Shown here: piece after piece, positions 45,196 through 56,120 of the stretch
How positions within the stretch are numbered: the first letter of the stretch is position 1
How the letters are laid out: each line of letters starts with the position of its first letter
Source of the DNA: Astragalus membranaceus
Taxonomy: Eukaryota; Streptophyta; Magnoliopsida; Fabales; Fabaceae
Assembly: GCA_039519185.1 (NCBI GenBank)
Contig: CM076849.1
Coordinates: 81,205,289-81,269,288, forward strand
DNA length: 64,000 bases
Direction: 5' to 3'
Program-made: the position numbers and the translations under genes
Notes under the pieces: generated by a model
Databases searched by the model: none
What the model was told of the DNA's origin: nothing
Seen by the model: only the letters and a program-made list of their open reading frames with translations

Positions 45196-45617
45196 ATGGA
45201 CACAAGGATGAATGGTCACAATTTTACCTTTGTAATTCTTTGCATGGCTTTGATCTTGACTTCAGGTAACAAACTAGTTTCATTCCTTCATTTTGTTTTT
45301 TTTTCCAATCATCATAGTTTTGATATGATAGCAAGTAAAAGAATATTTGAAACAAAAACAATGGTCTGTAAAAATTGTGCTTCTTATAAATGTTGTGTAT
45401 CAAATGTAAAAGTATCATAAAAATATAAGATATAGTACTTATAGATTCTAATGAGATTCTGTTAATTGTAGCAGGAGGAGCTGTTATGAAGAGTGTCCTT
45501 GATCATTGCATGGCCACTGGGCCATGCGGTAGTATTCAAGCGTGTCGGCAATTATGTACAAGGTTTGGGTTACCTGCAAGCTGTGAAGGAGGCAGATGTT
45601 GTTGCAATATTGGATAG
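45196..45617 (+). CDS. Defensin-like (LCR-type) secreted cysteine-rich peptide, two exons
   Basis: Exon 1 (45196-45265) encodes MDTRMNGHNF and a hydrophobic core (FTFVILCMALIL), a signal peptide. A GTAACA donor and a TTGTAGCAG acceptor bound an intron (45266-45474). Exon 2 (45475-45617) ends in TAG. The product is 70 residues. The mature part has eight cysteines spaced C-x5-C-x5-C-x3-C-x8-C-x4-CCC, with a CxxxC and a CxC as in the CS-alpha-beta fold. A phase-1 intron just after the signal peptide is the usual DEFL gene structure. Plant DEFL peptides act outside the cell in defence or in reproductive signalling; which applies here cannot be seen. The 5' region matches the remnant at 54940-55210. 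Copies 1 and 3 lack exon 1, so this is the only complete copy in view. Expression is unproven. Confidence 0.75.
45266..45474 (+). other. Intron of the defensin-like gene
   Basis: Begins GTAACAAACTAG and ends TTAATTGTAGCAG. It is AT-rich with many stops. Reading through it gives a spurious frame to 45420. Confidence 0.75.
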
Positions 45618-46682
45618 TTCTACTTTGGATAATTGTAGTTTCAAATTAAATGCAATAATTGTAGTTTCAAGCACAATAATGATTATGATTCTCGTAAAAG
45701 TTTGCTTAGTATCAAATACAATAATTTCAATTAAAAATAATATTATTGCGATTTCTTATTATCAATAATATATTATTTTTGTTAAAGTATTCTTGAGTTC
45801 TTTCACACAAAATATAAGAAGCAATAATATAATTTTGATTAATATTTATTTTGTTTACTTTACCTAGGAGTTAAATACATTCAAAAATAATTTACGAGAG
45901 ATTGGGGAAAGAGAGAGTATTAAGAATGTGAAGAATTTAATATTCTAACAAATTATTTTGATTATTAATTTTTAGCAATACAACTATCCGTCTTTAAAAG
46001 AACTAATACAATAAGCTCTTATTTTTTCTTCATATAAATTTGGTGTTGGGTACTCTTCTAATACAACGCTTACTACATGTAGCGCAAATGTTACAACATG
46101 TAAAAGGATTATCTTGGGGTTGGATAACATATAGATTGGGGAATCATGGCTCCATAGAGTTTGAAGATTGGGATTCACACCCGTATAATTGTATGAACCA
46201 ATTACAATAATTGTATACGGGTTGAGGCACCCCTAGTGCCCATCTATAATAACATCTTTGACTTATCAAAAAAAAAAAACTATTTGACCGGCACATTAAA
46301 AATAAGCATTATGTAATGTGAATGAATTTTTATTTAAAAAATAAGTCAACAAATAAACAAAATATAAAAAATATATTCTATGATGTTTTTAAAAAACCAC
46401 AATCTTTACTTTATTGGATTGGAACATTGTAATGGAATGTTCGTGCTTAAGGGATTAGAAAGAGAGGAAGGAAAGCGACTTAGAATTCGCATTCCTCGTA
46501 CCCCACACTTCACTTAGAGCACATTTAATGGAAATAAACTAAAATGATTTTTGCAGGTCCAAACTACCAATTCAAATAACAGCTCCTCCAACATGCACAC
46601 CGGCCGGGGAGTAGATTGTTTGCGTCAACTAATTATAACATACGCGGATAGTTCACCGCGATAAAGTTGCTCAGTTGCTCTT
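45618..46682 (+). other. 3' flank of the defensin-like gene
   Basis: Contains the empty Helitron site at about 45885 and a poly(A) retroposon at 46076-46278. It ends GTTGCTCAGTTGCTCTT where the minus-strand gypsy LTR begins. It matches 53351-54200. Confidence 0.65.
46076..46278 (+). mobile_element. Short poly(A) retroposon (SINE-like)
   Basis: 203 bases ending CTTTGACTTATC and a run of A. Target duplication ACTA at 46072-46075 and 46279-46282. The homologous sequence of unit 3 (about 53800-53812, CGCTTACTATTTGACCGG) lacks it, so it is a true insertion. I did not find convincing tRNA-type A and B boxes, so SINE is a guess. Confidence 0.65.
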
Positions 46683-48474
46683 TGTAACACCCCGGTATTT
46701 CTAGCTAGTAGGAATCCCTAAGTGCAACATCCCTAACTACCTCAGAGATATTATTTCCTGTCTAGATACTGAACATCACTATAGATTTTTCTCTGAATAA
46801 TACCAAACCAGTTTTAAACATAGTTAAAACCACAACGGTTCCCTAACCATCAACATCAGCAAGATATAGTGTTCAATATCATACAAGAAAGCGCGGAAAC
46901 AAATACATAACGTTTACATCCGTTATAGACATAATGCTACTATACAAAGATAACAAGGGAAAACATAAACTTAAGCATAAAAGCTAAGTCTTCAGCAACC
47001 GTCCGAGCACAACCTACTCGTGCCTCTTGGATCTCCTCTTTCCATGTTTCTTTGTAAAACAACAACATATAAACAATGAGATACAATCTCAGTGAGTGCG
47101 CGAATCCTATTTAACTGAACACGACACTAACTGCGCGAACGCTAAACCCCGGTGAACCGTATTATAGGACTTTCTTTCATTCGTGGTTTAATTCATAACC
47201 ACGTGCATTATCAATCAACACGACACCGACTGCATTACTGCTAACCCCGGTTAACGTGTTATAATTCAGTACGACACCGACTGCATTACTGCTAAACCCC
47301 GGTGAATCGCACAACAACATTTTAACATACACCGCCTGCATTACTGCTAAACCCTGGTGAACCCCCTTGCCAATAGTACTTTCCCTAATGGTATACGGGC
47401 CTAGGGTAAGGGATCATGACTTCCCCGCCTAGTATGTTAACCTCGTGGGTCGTCACCCACACTCGATATAATTTATATATCTTATATCCACCCACATTGG
47501 GCCGACACTTAACCCCGATATAATTTATATATCGCAACAGACACTTGAACGTTTAGTTCTTTAACATTAAACCGTTACTAACATTTAGTTCTACAAGACA
47601 AGCATATTATGTGTTCTCTCCCGTATACTATTTTACGGTTTTTCGAATTAAACATAACTTTGCAAACAATTATAAAAACCTTTGAAAACATGTTCAAAAT
47701 CATGGCATTATAAGCCTAATATCATTGGAAAAGGGTTAGGAAATGATTAGAAGAGGATTGGAATCGAACAGGATCATTTTTCGACAAGTTTATAAAATTT
47801 TGACAAAACACTGCGCACGATTCGTGCGCCCATACGCACGGTTCGTGTGCCCTGTAATGCATTTTGGTTCACTAACCCTAACTCTCCTAATCTTGATTCC
47901 TTCACCACAAACCAGTAATTAAACTCCTCCCTAAACTTCTACAACTCCAAGATTCATGATTGGAGTGACAACACTACAAACCTCCTCATTTATGCATCAA
48001 ATTCGAAAATGGCAAGATGAGAGTGAGTGAGTTGTAAGTGATGATTTTGGTACCAAATTGAAGAGGATAAAATGGTGATCAACTTTCGTGTAGGATGGAT
48101 GATGATTTCGTGAGCCTATCTTTCCCTTGCTCCTCTTCTTCCTTCGTGACCCACTTTCTTCTCACTCTCCATTTCTTCTTCTTTTCTTTCCTTATCTCAC
48201 AGTTCTCTCTTTCTTTCTTTTCTTAATTCCATATTTTTCTTTTCTTGTATTTATAATATAAGTTTAAGTGAGGGTGTGGGGGAAATTTACCTCTATGCCC
48301 TCATTTAACTCTAATAGCCCAAAAATACCCCTTTCTATCAATTACTCCTTTAAAACCCTTACACCAATCACTAATTAAGTTAGCACTCAATTAATAAAAT
48401 TATTATCAAGTACCAAATTAACTTAATTGGGTTAAACATCAAATAATTGACTTAATTATTTTGGGGATGTTACA
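46683..48474 (-). repeat. 3' LTR of the minus-strand gypsy element
   Basis: On the plus strand it reads TGTAACACCCCGGT to GGGGATGTTACA. At about 47105-47360 it holds four degenerate copies of a unit like CGACACCGACTGCATTACTG-CTAAACCCCGGTGAA. At 47812-47858 it holds two GCACGAnYCGTGCG near-palindromes (read on the minus strand). Confidence 0.85.
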
Positions 48475-49462
48475 TTACACCCCAACTTCGAAGATTTTTG
48501 TCCTCAAAAATTTCATTAGGTCTTATAATGGACTAACCGGGAATCGACATTCTCAGACAGGTTTTAATTCGCTGGAAAACAATCTTGAGTTAACGAAATG
48601 AATGTAGAAACTTTTCCCAAGTTGGCACGTCAATCTCTAAGTACGTTCCACTACTACCCTAGAACGCTCAAAGGTCATAGTCCGAATCTCTTGTTACGAA
48701 TCAACACTAGAAACTCATCATTCGCCTACATAAACTTGGTACTGCGTTTTGAAAACACTTTCATAACTTTATTCCAATTATCCTCGTTTGCACCCCAACT
48801 TTGATTAATCTAAATCAAAGGGTTTAATATGAGGCACTTGATAGAAATACGGGTTGAAAATGAGGTCCACATATTGGTACTCCTCGGTAGAGGTAAGAAC
48901 AAATATGATTTTCCTGAAGGGAGTAAACACGTTCTCAACAAATTTCTCAAAATCCTTATCAGTTCTTGTACACATTGAAAAATGTGACAGAAAAGTCACT
49001 GTGAAATTCCTTGACTCGCTTCCAAGTTTTTCGAGGTAAAACTTTTTCCAAAAGATGGAAGGAGGGTTCTCCTAAAAACTTTGGCCTTACACGTATGAAT
49101 AAGCCGTGAGGACATCAAATGAATTTGAAAACAATCAAATAATCTCAAAGTTGTCTTCAAAACAACTATTAAACTGAACTCAGAGCTCCTTTTTCCTCTA
49201 TCGTAACTTCCATCACAATATTATTATCTGCGACGCACCCAATTTCTTTCCGAATTGGTCAATAGCGTTGAGAGTTTCCCCTCAACCTAAGTACGCCTCC
49301 TAGGATTTTCCCCAATCTGTTAACTGCAAGCAGATCCATCAACTAATCTTTTGATGGATACCCACAATCATGAAAAATAGTCAGCAGTCACCTCACTTTC
49401 ATATTCATATTCACGTTTGACCTGTCAAACGGAATCACAAAATACAATCTGATTGTTAACCT
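48475..49462 (-). other. Internal 3' part of the minus-strand gypsy element
   Basis: A purine tract (AAGTTGGGGTGTAA on the minus strand) adjoins the LTR. The rest shows no integrase motif and no convincing reading frame. The short frames here are not called. Confidence 0.5.
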
Positions 49463-51426
49463 TTACAAAGGAGAGGTTAACAAACTAATACCTCGCCACC
49501 AAGGTGGAAACTTATGGATGTACCCTGACTTAGGGCTAAAAGACTCTAACAATTCCATTTCATGTATCATTAACTCTGCCGTGTGAAGCGATTCCCGACT
49601 CAGTGCATCAGCTACAACATTGGTCTCTCCTGGATGATACTTCAACTCGAAGTCATAATCCTACAGAAACTCTACCCATCTTCTTTACCTATTATTTAGT
49701 TCTTTCTAATCAAACAGATACTTTAAGCTTTTGTGATCACTAAAGACTTTGAAACAAGGCCCATACAGGTAATGTCTTCAAATCTTCAACGCATACACAA
49801 TAGTTACCAACTCCAAATCATGAGTCGGATAATTCTCCTAATGAGACTTCAATTGCCTGCACGCATAAGCTACCACTTGTTGATTATGCTTGAGCACACA
49901 TCCTAAACCCTTCCCAGAATCATCGCTGTAAATTTGGAAATCCAATGACGGATCCGGAAGAATCAGGATCGGAGCAGAAGTCAACCGAGTTTTCAATTCT
50001 TGAAAACGTTCTTCACAATCGGCATCCCACATAAACGGCTAACCCTTACGAGTTAACCGAGTAAGTGGAAGAACTAACTGTGACAACCCTTGAATAAATC
50101 TCCTATAATAACCAGCTACACCCAAGAATCTTCTTATCTCTGTGACTGATGTTGGTCTTTCCCAGTTTAACACAGCTTCCACTATACTGGGATCTACTGC
50201 AACTCCCGATTGGGAAATCACATGTCCCAAAACTTTACCTCAGGCATCCAGAAGTCACACTTCGAAGGCTTCACGTACAACTTCTTTTCTCGGAGTACAT
50301 TCAGAACAATGCGGAGATGTTGAACATGCTCCTCAATGGTCTTCGAGTACACCAAGATATCATCGATGTAAACGACTACAAACTGATGCATGTACGTGTG
50401 GAAGACTCGGTTCATGTAATCCATGAATACCGCTGGGGCATTAATTTGACCGAAGGGTATCACTACGAACTCGTAATGTCCATACCTAGTACGGAAAGCT
50501 GTCTTCGGAATATCTAAGACTCTAACTTTTATTTGATGATACCCCGACCTTAGATCAATTTTAGAAAACACCACAGCACCTCGAAGTTGATCAAGCAAAT
50601 CATCTATCCTTGGCAGGGGATATTTATTCTTGATCGTCACTTTGTTAAGTTGTCGATAATCAATGCACAGTCTCATGCTACCATCTTTCTTCTTAACAAG
50701 TAATACATGAGCACCCCAAGGAGAAGCGCTAGACCAAATAAACTTCTTCGATATCAACTCTTCAAGTTGGGATTTCAATTCCTTTAATTCAAAAGGAGAC
50801 ATTCGATAAGGAGTAATAGATATTGACCCTGTGCCAGGAACCAATTCTATTGAAAACTCCACCTCTCGATCTGGAGGTACAAAAGAAGCTTCATCCAGAA
50901 ATTCATTCACAACTTGAACATATGTCAAATCTAAACCAGTTTCAGTGGATGCGGATAACATAATAACATAAGCTTCCGCACCTTGGAATAATGTTTGGCT
51001 TGCTGAGGTGAAAGAGATATCTGCTTTAGAATATGCCTTTGACAATTCAACAGATTCAGAGGCAAAACTGATAGTTCGATTGGCACAGTCGATTGTAACA
51101 TGATTTGCAAGCAACCAATTCATACCCAGAACGATGCCCATACCTCTCATAGGCAAAGAAATAAATTCTACAACGAAATTTCTGTCTCCTATGACAAGTA
51201 GACAACTTTGACACAATGATTGGGTCTGCACACGACCCTTAACAGCAGTTAAGATAGTTATCGGCTCGAATTGCGGAGATAACGCTAGTCCCAACCGATC
51301 TACACATGATTGAGCTATAAAACAGTGGGTTGCACCCGAATCATATAATATACCGACAGAGTTATTGAAAAGTGATCCCATACCCCTCAGTAAATTGTCT
51401 GCAGGTGTGACTGTCTGGGCATCCAA
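49463..51426 (-). pseudogene. Protease, reverse transcriptase and RNase H remnants
   Basis: The frame 51426-50218 holds protease (LYDSGATHCFIA) and most of RT (VLLVKKKDGSMRLCIDYRQL, YIDDILVYSKT). It breaks at TAA just after KFWDM, and RT continues in 50230-50039 (FLGVAGYYRRFIQGL). RNase H follows in 50032-49838 (QIYSDDSGKGLGCVL) and 49645-49463 (YHPGETNVVADALSR). The replacements and stops show an inactive copy. A near-identical duplicate is at 61371-62801. Confidence 0.85.
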
Positions 51427-51435
51427 AGTGTTGAT

Positions 51436-51915
51436 TCACCCGCGTGTTGGAGCAGCTTGAGCTTCTTTGAAACTCTTCCTTGCTGAGAACTCTTTACCAT
51501 AGTGACCCTCTACCTTACAATAATAGCACCGATTAGATCTTTGCTTACAACCACCACTGTGATGCTTTCCACAGTTAGAACATCTTTTGACCTTTGAAGA
51601 ATCGAAGAATTGTACCTTCTTTTCCTTTGATGAAATTATCTTAGGACTTTGCATTAGGTTTTGATAATTCAACTACATTCTTTCCTTTCCAGTACTCTTT
51701 TTGAGATCATCCTCGGCGACATAGGGTGGTTGCACTAATGCATCATAATTGGTGAGAGTATATATAAGAACTGAGACCCCAAGTCATATAAGCACGAAGG
51801 TCCATCTTATACATCTTCATCTTCCATTCCTTATTTGGAGCATACTTTACCACTTGGAAAAATTGAGACAACTTCTTAAAATTAGCGGTGTATTCTTCCA
51901 CTGTCATGTCACCTT
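51436..51915 (-). pseudogene. gag remnant with zinc knuckles
   Basis: 51672-51436 carries Cys/His knuckles (CSNCGKHHSGGC, CYYCKVEGHYGKE, the last with a lost Cys). Upstream, about 51915-51780, is a trace of the gag domain (EYTANFKKLSQFF). The rest of gag is deleted. Confidence 0.7.
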
Positions 51916-52115
51916 ACCTGAGGATGCACCGATTGGAGATTCCAGTCTTGGTTGAGGATTGCGTCTCGATCATCCTTCCATAATTCCGCTTATGATGCAC
52001 TAAGTATTGAGTTGATCAGGCTCAATGTCTCTTAGCATCACAAGTATAACTACAACAAGGAGTAACAAGGAATCGACTCAACCCTAAACTAAACTAAGTC
52101 CGACTAGGTCGAACT

Positions 52116-52127
52116 GCTCTGATACCA
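52116..52127 (-). other. Primer binding site, initiator-Met tRNA
   Basis: GCTCTGATACCA on the plus strand, i.e. TGGTATCAGAGC on the minus strand, two bases from the LTR end at 52130. Confidence 0.8.
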
Positions 52128-52129
52128 AC

Positions 52130-53083
52130 TGTAACACCCCGGTATTTCTAGTTAGTAGGAATACCTAAGTGCACCATCCCTAACTACCTCAGAGATATTA
52201 TTTCCTGTCTAGATACTGAACATCAGTATAACTTTTTCTCTGAATAATACCAAACCAGTTTTAAACCTAGTTAAAACCACAACGGTTCCCAGACCTATCT
52301 ACACTCTCGGTTCAATTATGAATCCTATTTAACTGAACACGACACCGACTGCGCGAACGCTAAACCCCGGTGAACCGTATTATAGGACTTTCTTTCATTC
52401 GCGGTTTAATTCATAACCACGTGCATTATCAATCAACACGACATCGACTGCATTACTGCTAACCCCGGTTAACGTGTTATAATTCAGTACGACACCGACT
52501 GCATTACTGCTAAACCCCGGTGAATCGCACAACAACATTTTAACATAACACCGCCTGCATTACTGCTAAACCCCGGTGAACCCCCTTACCAATAGTACTT
52601 TCCCTAATGGTATACGGGCCTAGGGTAAGGGATCATGACTTCCCCGCCTAGTATGTTAACCTCGTGGGTCATCACCCACCCTCGATATAATTTATATATC
52701 TTATATCCACCCACATTGGGCCGACACTTAACCCCGATATAATTTATATATCGCAACAGACACAGGAACGTTTGGTTCTTTAACATTAAACCGTTACTGA
52801 ACATTTAGTTCTACAAGACAAGTATATTATGTGTTCTCCCCGTATACTATTTTACGGTTTTTCGAATTAAACATAACTTTGCAAACAATTATAAAAACCT
52901 TTGAAAACATATTCAAAATCATGGCATTATAAGCCTAATATCATTGGAAAAGGGTTGGGAAAAGATTAGAAGAGGATTAGAATCGAACGGGATCTTTTCG
53001 GACAAGTTTATAAAATTTTGACAGAACACTGCGCACGGTTCGTGCGCCCATACGCACGGGGCGTGCGCCTTGTAATGAGTTTT
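52130..53083 (-). repeat. Truncated 5' LTR of the minus-strand gypsy element
   Basis: Matches 46683-47870 with about 300 bases missing around 52295-52320. It has the same four tandem units and two near-palindromes (GCGCACGGTTCGTGCGCC at about 53030). It stops at about 53083, where DEFL sequence begins. Confidence 0.8.
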
Positions 53084-53084
53084 T

Positions 53085-53350
53085 TTAATTGTAGCAGGAG
53101 GAGCTGTTATGAAGAGTGTCCTTGAGATTCTGTTAATTGTAGCAGGAGGAGCTGTTATGAATTTTTAATACTTATAGATTCTAATGAGATTCTGTTAATT
53201 GTAGCAGGAGGAGCTGTTATGAAGAGTGTCCTTGATCATTGCATGGCCACTGGGCCATGCGGTAGTATTCAAGCGTGTCGGCAATTATGTACAAGGTTTG
53301 GGTTACCTGCAAGCTGTGAAGGAGGCAGATGTTGTTGCAATATTGGATAG
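53085..53350 (+). pseudogene. Defensin-like copy 3, exon 2 only
   Basis: Exon 2 (53208-53350) is identical to copies 1 and 2. As in copy 1, the intron acceptor plus the first bases of exon 2 are present three times. Exon 1 and the promoter are absent, because the gypsy LTR fragment lies directly upstream. Confidence 0.8.
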
Positions 53351-54939
53351 TTCTACTTTGGATAATTGTAGTTTCAAATTAAATGCAATAATTGTAGTTT
53401 CAAGCACAATAATGATTATGATTCTCGTAAAAGTTTGCTTAGTATCAAATACAATAATTTCAATTAAAAATAATATTATTGTGATTTCTTATTATCAATA
53501 ATATATTATTTTTGTTAAAGTATTCTTGAGTTCTTTCACACAAAATATAAGAAGCAATAATATAAATTTGATTAATATTTATTTTGTTTACTTTACCTAG
53601 GAGTTAAATACATTCAAAAATAATTTACAAGAGATAGGGGAAATAGAGAGTATTGAGAATGTGAAAAATTTAATATTCTAACAAATTATTTTGATTATTA
53701 ATTCTTAGCAATACAAATATCCGTCTTTAAAAGAACTAATACAATAAGCTCTTATTTTTCTTCATATAAATTTGGTGTTGGGTACTCTTCTAATACAACG
53801 CTTACTATTTGACCGGCACATTAAAAATAAGCATTATGTAATGTGAATGAATTTTTATTTAAAAAATAAGTCAACAAATAAACAAAATATAAAAAATATA
53901 TTCTATGATGTTATTAAAAAACCACAATCTTTACTTTATTAATTGGATTGGAACATTGTAATGGAATGTTCGTGCTTAAGGGATTAGAAAGAGAGGAAGG
54001 AAAGCGACTTAGAATTCGCACTCCTCGTACCCCACACTTCACTTAGAGCATTTTTAATGGAAGTAAACTAAAATGATTTTTGTATGGCTGACCTCTCCCA
54101 TGCGATGTCTCTCCATACACACTGACCATGGAGTAGATTGTTTGCGTCAACTAATTATAACATACGCGGATAGTTCACCGCGATAAAGTTGCTCTTAGGT
54201 ATGTTTTTGCCATACGCAGACAAACATCTCTCTTTATAAAATCTAAGTATTACTTTTATTATTAACTTCGAATTTACTTTGACATTATTAAAAGAGAAAA
54301 TTCTGACCAAAATATTTGTTACAATTAAAATTTAATGTAAAACAAATCTAGTATTAAAAATGGAATCCTTGGGTACGGAGCAGCATTAAAACTCTAGGCC
54401 AGTTGTCTTGCCCCTCGAGGCACCTACAATTAAGCGAGGGGATTAGTCACTGCGGTCGGCGGTGGATACCTTGGGTAAAACCAAAAAAAAAGTATTTAAA
54501 ATGGAATAAAGGACTAATTCGTTACTTTAAATAAAGATAAGGGACCCCGGGAGCACTTTAGCCTCATAAATAATAAGTTAAAAGACCGACTTAGTTTTCT
54601 TAGATTTAAATTTTTCAATCTCTTAAATAATTATACGGTCAAAGTATTTTTAAAATAAATCTAAAAAAAAGTATTTTTAAAATATATTTAAAAAAATCTT
54701 TATAAAATTAAATTGATAAATAGTAAATATATCCTTTAGTGCAAACCATTATATATAAAACTCTTTATAACTATACAGCATTAAGAATTTAATTTATTTT
54801 TTTATAATATTTATGTATTGATATTTTTTTAATACGTAAATTTTTTAAGTTACTTGAATAATTAAAATTATTAATATAAATTTAATTTCAAATTTTAGGA
54901 AAGGAATAAGTTAATTTAATTTTCATAGTATGAAAAATG
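53351..54939 (+). other. 3' flank of defensin-like copy 3
   Basis: Carries the empty sites for the Helitron (about 53613) and for the poly(A) retroposon (about 53804). 54200-54720 matches 15290-15640 apart from an insertion at about 54366-54565. No gene is seen. Confidence 0.6.
54366..54565 (+). mobile_element. SINE-like or composite insertion
   Basis: Absent from the matching site at 15475. It contains GGGGATTAGTCACTGCGGTCGG and GTGGATACCTTGGG before an A run, which resembles the 3' part of plant tRNA-derived SINEs. About 60 further bases follow. No clean target duplication was found. Confidence 0.4.
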
Positions 54940-55210
54940 ATGAGTTTTACATAGGGAACATTTATTAAATTTCTTAAATCTATATTTGATTTACTTTACA
55001 ACTCTTTTATTTCAAAATTAATATAAACATTTCAATTATATCATTTTAATTTAAATGGTAGTCACATTCACCGATTCACGTATCTTTTAAATGTTATCCT
55101 TACAAAATAATAAAATAAACAAATACAGTAAAACTTACGCAATTTAAAACATATTTTAGCAACTGTAAATGTCTCGTTTCTTATTTTTTTAATTCGTTGC
55201 ACAAACATCC
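54940..55210 (+). promoter_or_regulatory. Promoter-side remnant of a fourth defensin-like unit
   Basis: Matches 44885-45145, upstream of the complete gene (AACATTTATT, TTTGATTTACTTTAC, AAATGTCTCGTTT, GCACAAACATCC). It breaks off about 50 bases before the start codon position, where an LTR (TGTAACACAC) begins. Confidence 0.65.
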
Positions 55211-55713
55211 TGTAACACACAAAGAAATTTTGAAATTACTTTGATGGTTAAGTGATTTGATTCTTGCTTGATTGGTTGGCTTGAAATTGTTGGGTGAATT
55301 ATTGGGGTGATTAATTTTGTTGACACATTAGTTTAGGGGGGAGATAATTAAGTGTGAGTTCATATTCCATTAGAATGATAAACTACATTGAATTTTTGTC
55401 TTAGTTCACCACCTCATCAAATGATCAAAATATCCTCCATTAATCCACCCTATATAAGAGATAGAGCTTAAAACCAAACACAACCAACACACACTTTCAT
55501 TTTTCAGTTTTCAAAACAAACACTCACTTGGCAAAAAGGGGAGAGGGGAGCTCGAAGGAAGAGGAAATGGAGAAGAATAGGTCATCTGCCATGCAACTCA
55601 CTTCACCCTTCACCATATAAACATCAGCACAATCATTTCATTCCCCTTTCATCTTCAAGCTTGTAAAACCAAAACCCTCAAATTCCCCAAAATCTGTCAA
55701 GCTTCAAATACCC
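55211..55713 (+). repeat. Truncated LTR of an unassigned retrotransposon
   Basis: Starts TGTAACACACAAAG in the DEFL promoter remnant. It holds a TATATAAG box (about 55451) followed by a C/A-rich leader-like stretch. No LTR end or coding region follows; Helitron-like sequence adjoins. Confidence 0.5.
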
Positions 55714-55853
55714 AAGTAGGATACCCGTGCATACGCACGGGTGCTGCTGTCGTGTTCTTTTTATGAATGAACTTCGACAGTATTTAAGTAGTCTGAAAAT
55801 TAACCCGTGAAAATAAAAACAAATTTAAAGTTGTTATGAAAATAACCAAAACT
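55714..55853 (-). mobile_element. Helitron-like 3' end
   Basis: The reverse complement resembles the last 200 bases of the Helitrons at 13154 and 44066: TTCAGACTACTTAAATACTGT, AAAAGAACACGACAG, a hairpin (arms CCCGTGC/GCACGGG, loop GTAT, 55724-55741) and then TATCCTACTTG where the others have TATAGTACTAG. The terminal CTAG is not conserved. Confidence 0.45.
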
Positions 55854-56120
55854 TGAGTAAGAACAAATACTAGAGATCTTAAGAGAATAGAGATGAAAAA
55901 TAAAGAAGAAGAGAATGAGAGATAGTCTTTCCATTTTTCTCTTCACTAGTATGTGTTTACAATAGAATGAGTCCTATATATTTATAGGACACAAATAGGC
56001 AAGTGAAAGATCAAAAACTAAAAGCCACTAATAACCCACTAAATAATGGGAGTGAAGAGAAGATGGAAGATTAAGATGGACATCCACTAAACTTAATATT
56101 TATAACACTCCCCCTTGGAT
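55854..56120 (-). repeat. 3' LTR and polypurine tract of the copia element
   Basis: On the minus strand the LTR runs TGTTATAAATATTAAG to TTCTTACTCA, preceded by CCAAGGGGGAG (56108-56118). Confidence 0.6.

Larger units (their letters stand above)
46683..53083 (-). mobile_element. Degenerate Ty3/gypsy chromovirus-like element
   Basis: 3' LTR 46683-48474, polypurine tract, pol and gag remnants, tRNA-Met primer site (52116-52127) and a truncated 5' LTR (52130 to about 53083), all on the minus strand. Most of gag is missing, pol has stops, and no integrase is recognisable in the 970 bases between RNase H and the 3' LTR. The 5' LTR has an internal deletion near 52295-52320 and is cut off by DEFL sequence at about 53083. 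Confidence 0.85.

Noticed and set aside
45196..45420. Single-exon 74-residue protein at the DEFL locus
   Set aside because: It is read-through of the intron after a good GTAACA donor. The cysteine exon lies beyond it.
50142..50517. Plus-strand frames at 50142-50426 and 50149-50517 and their repeats at 61517-61892
   Set aside because: Antisense shadows of the reverse transcriptase coding sequence.
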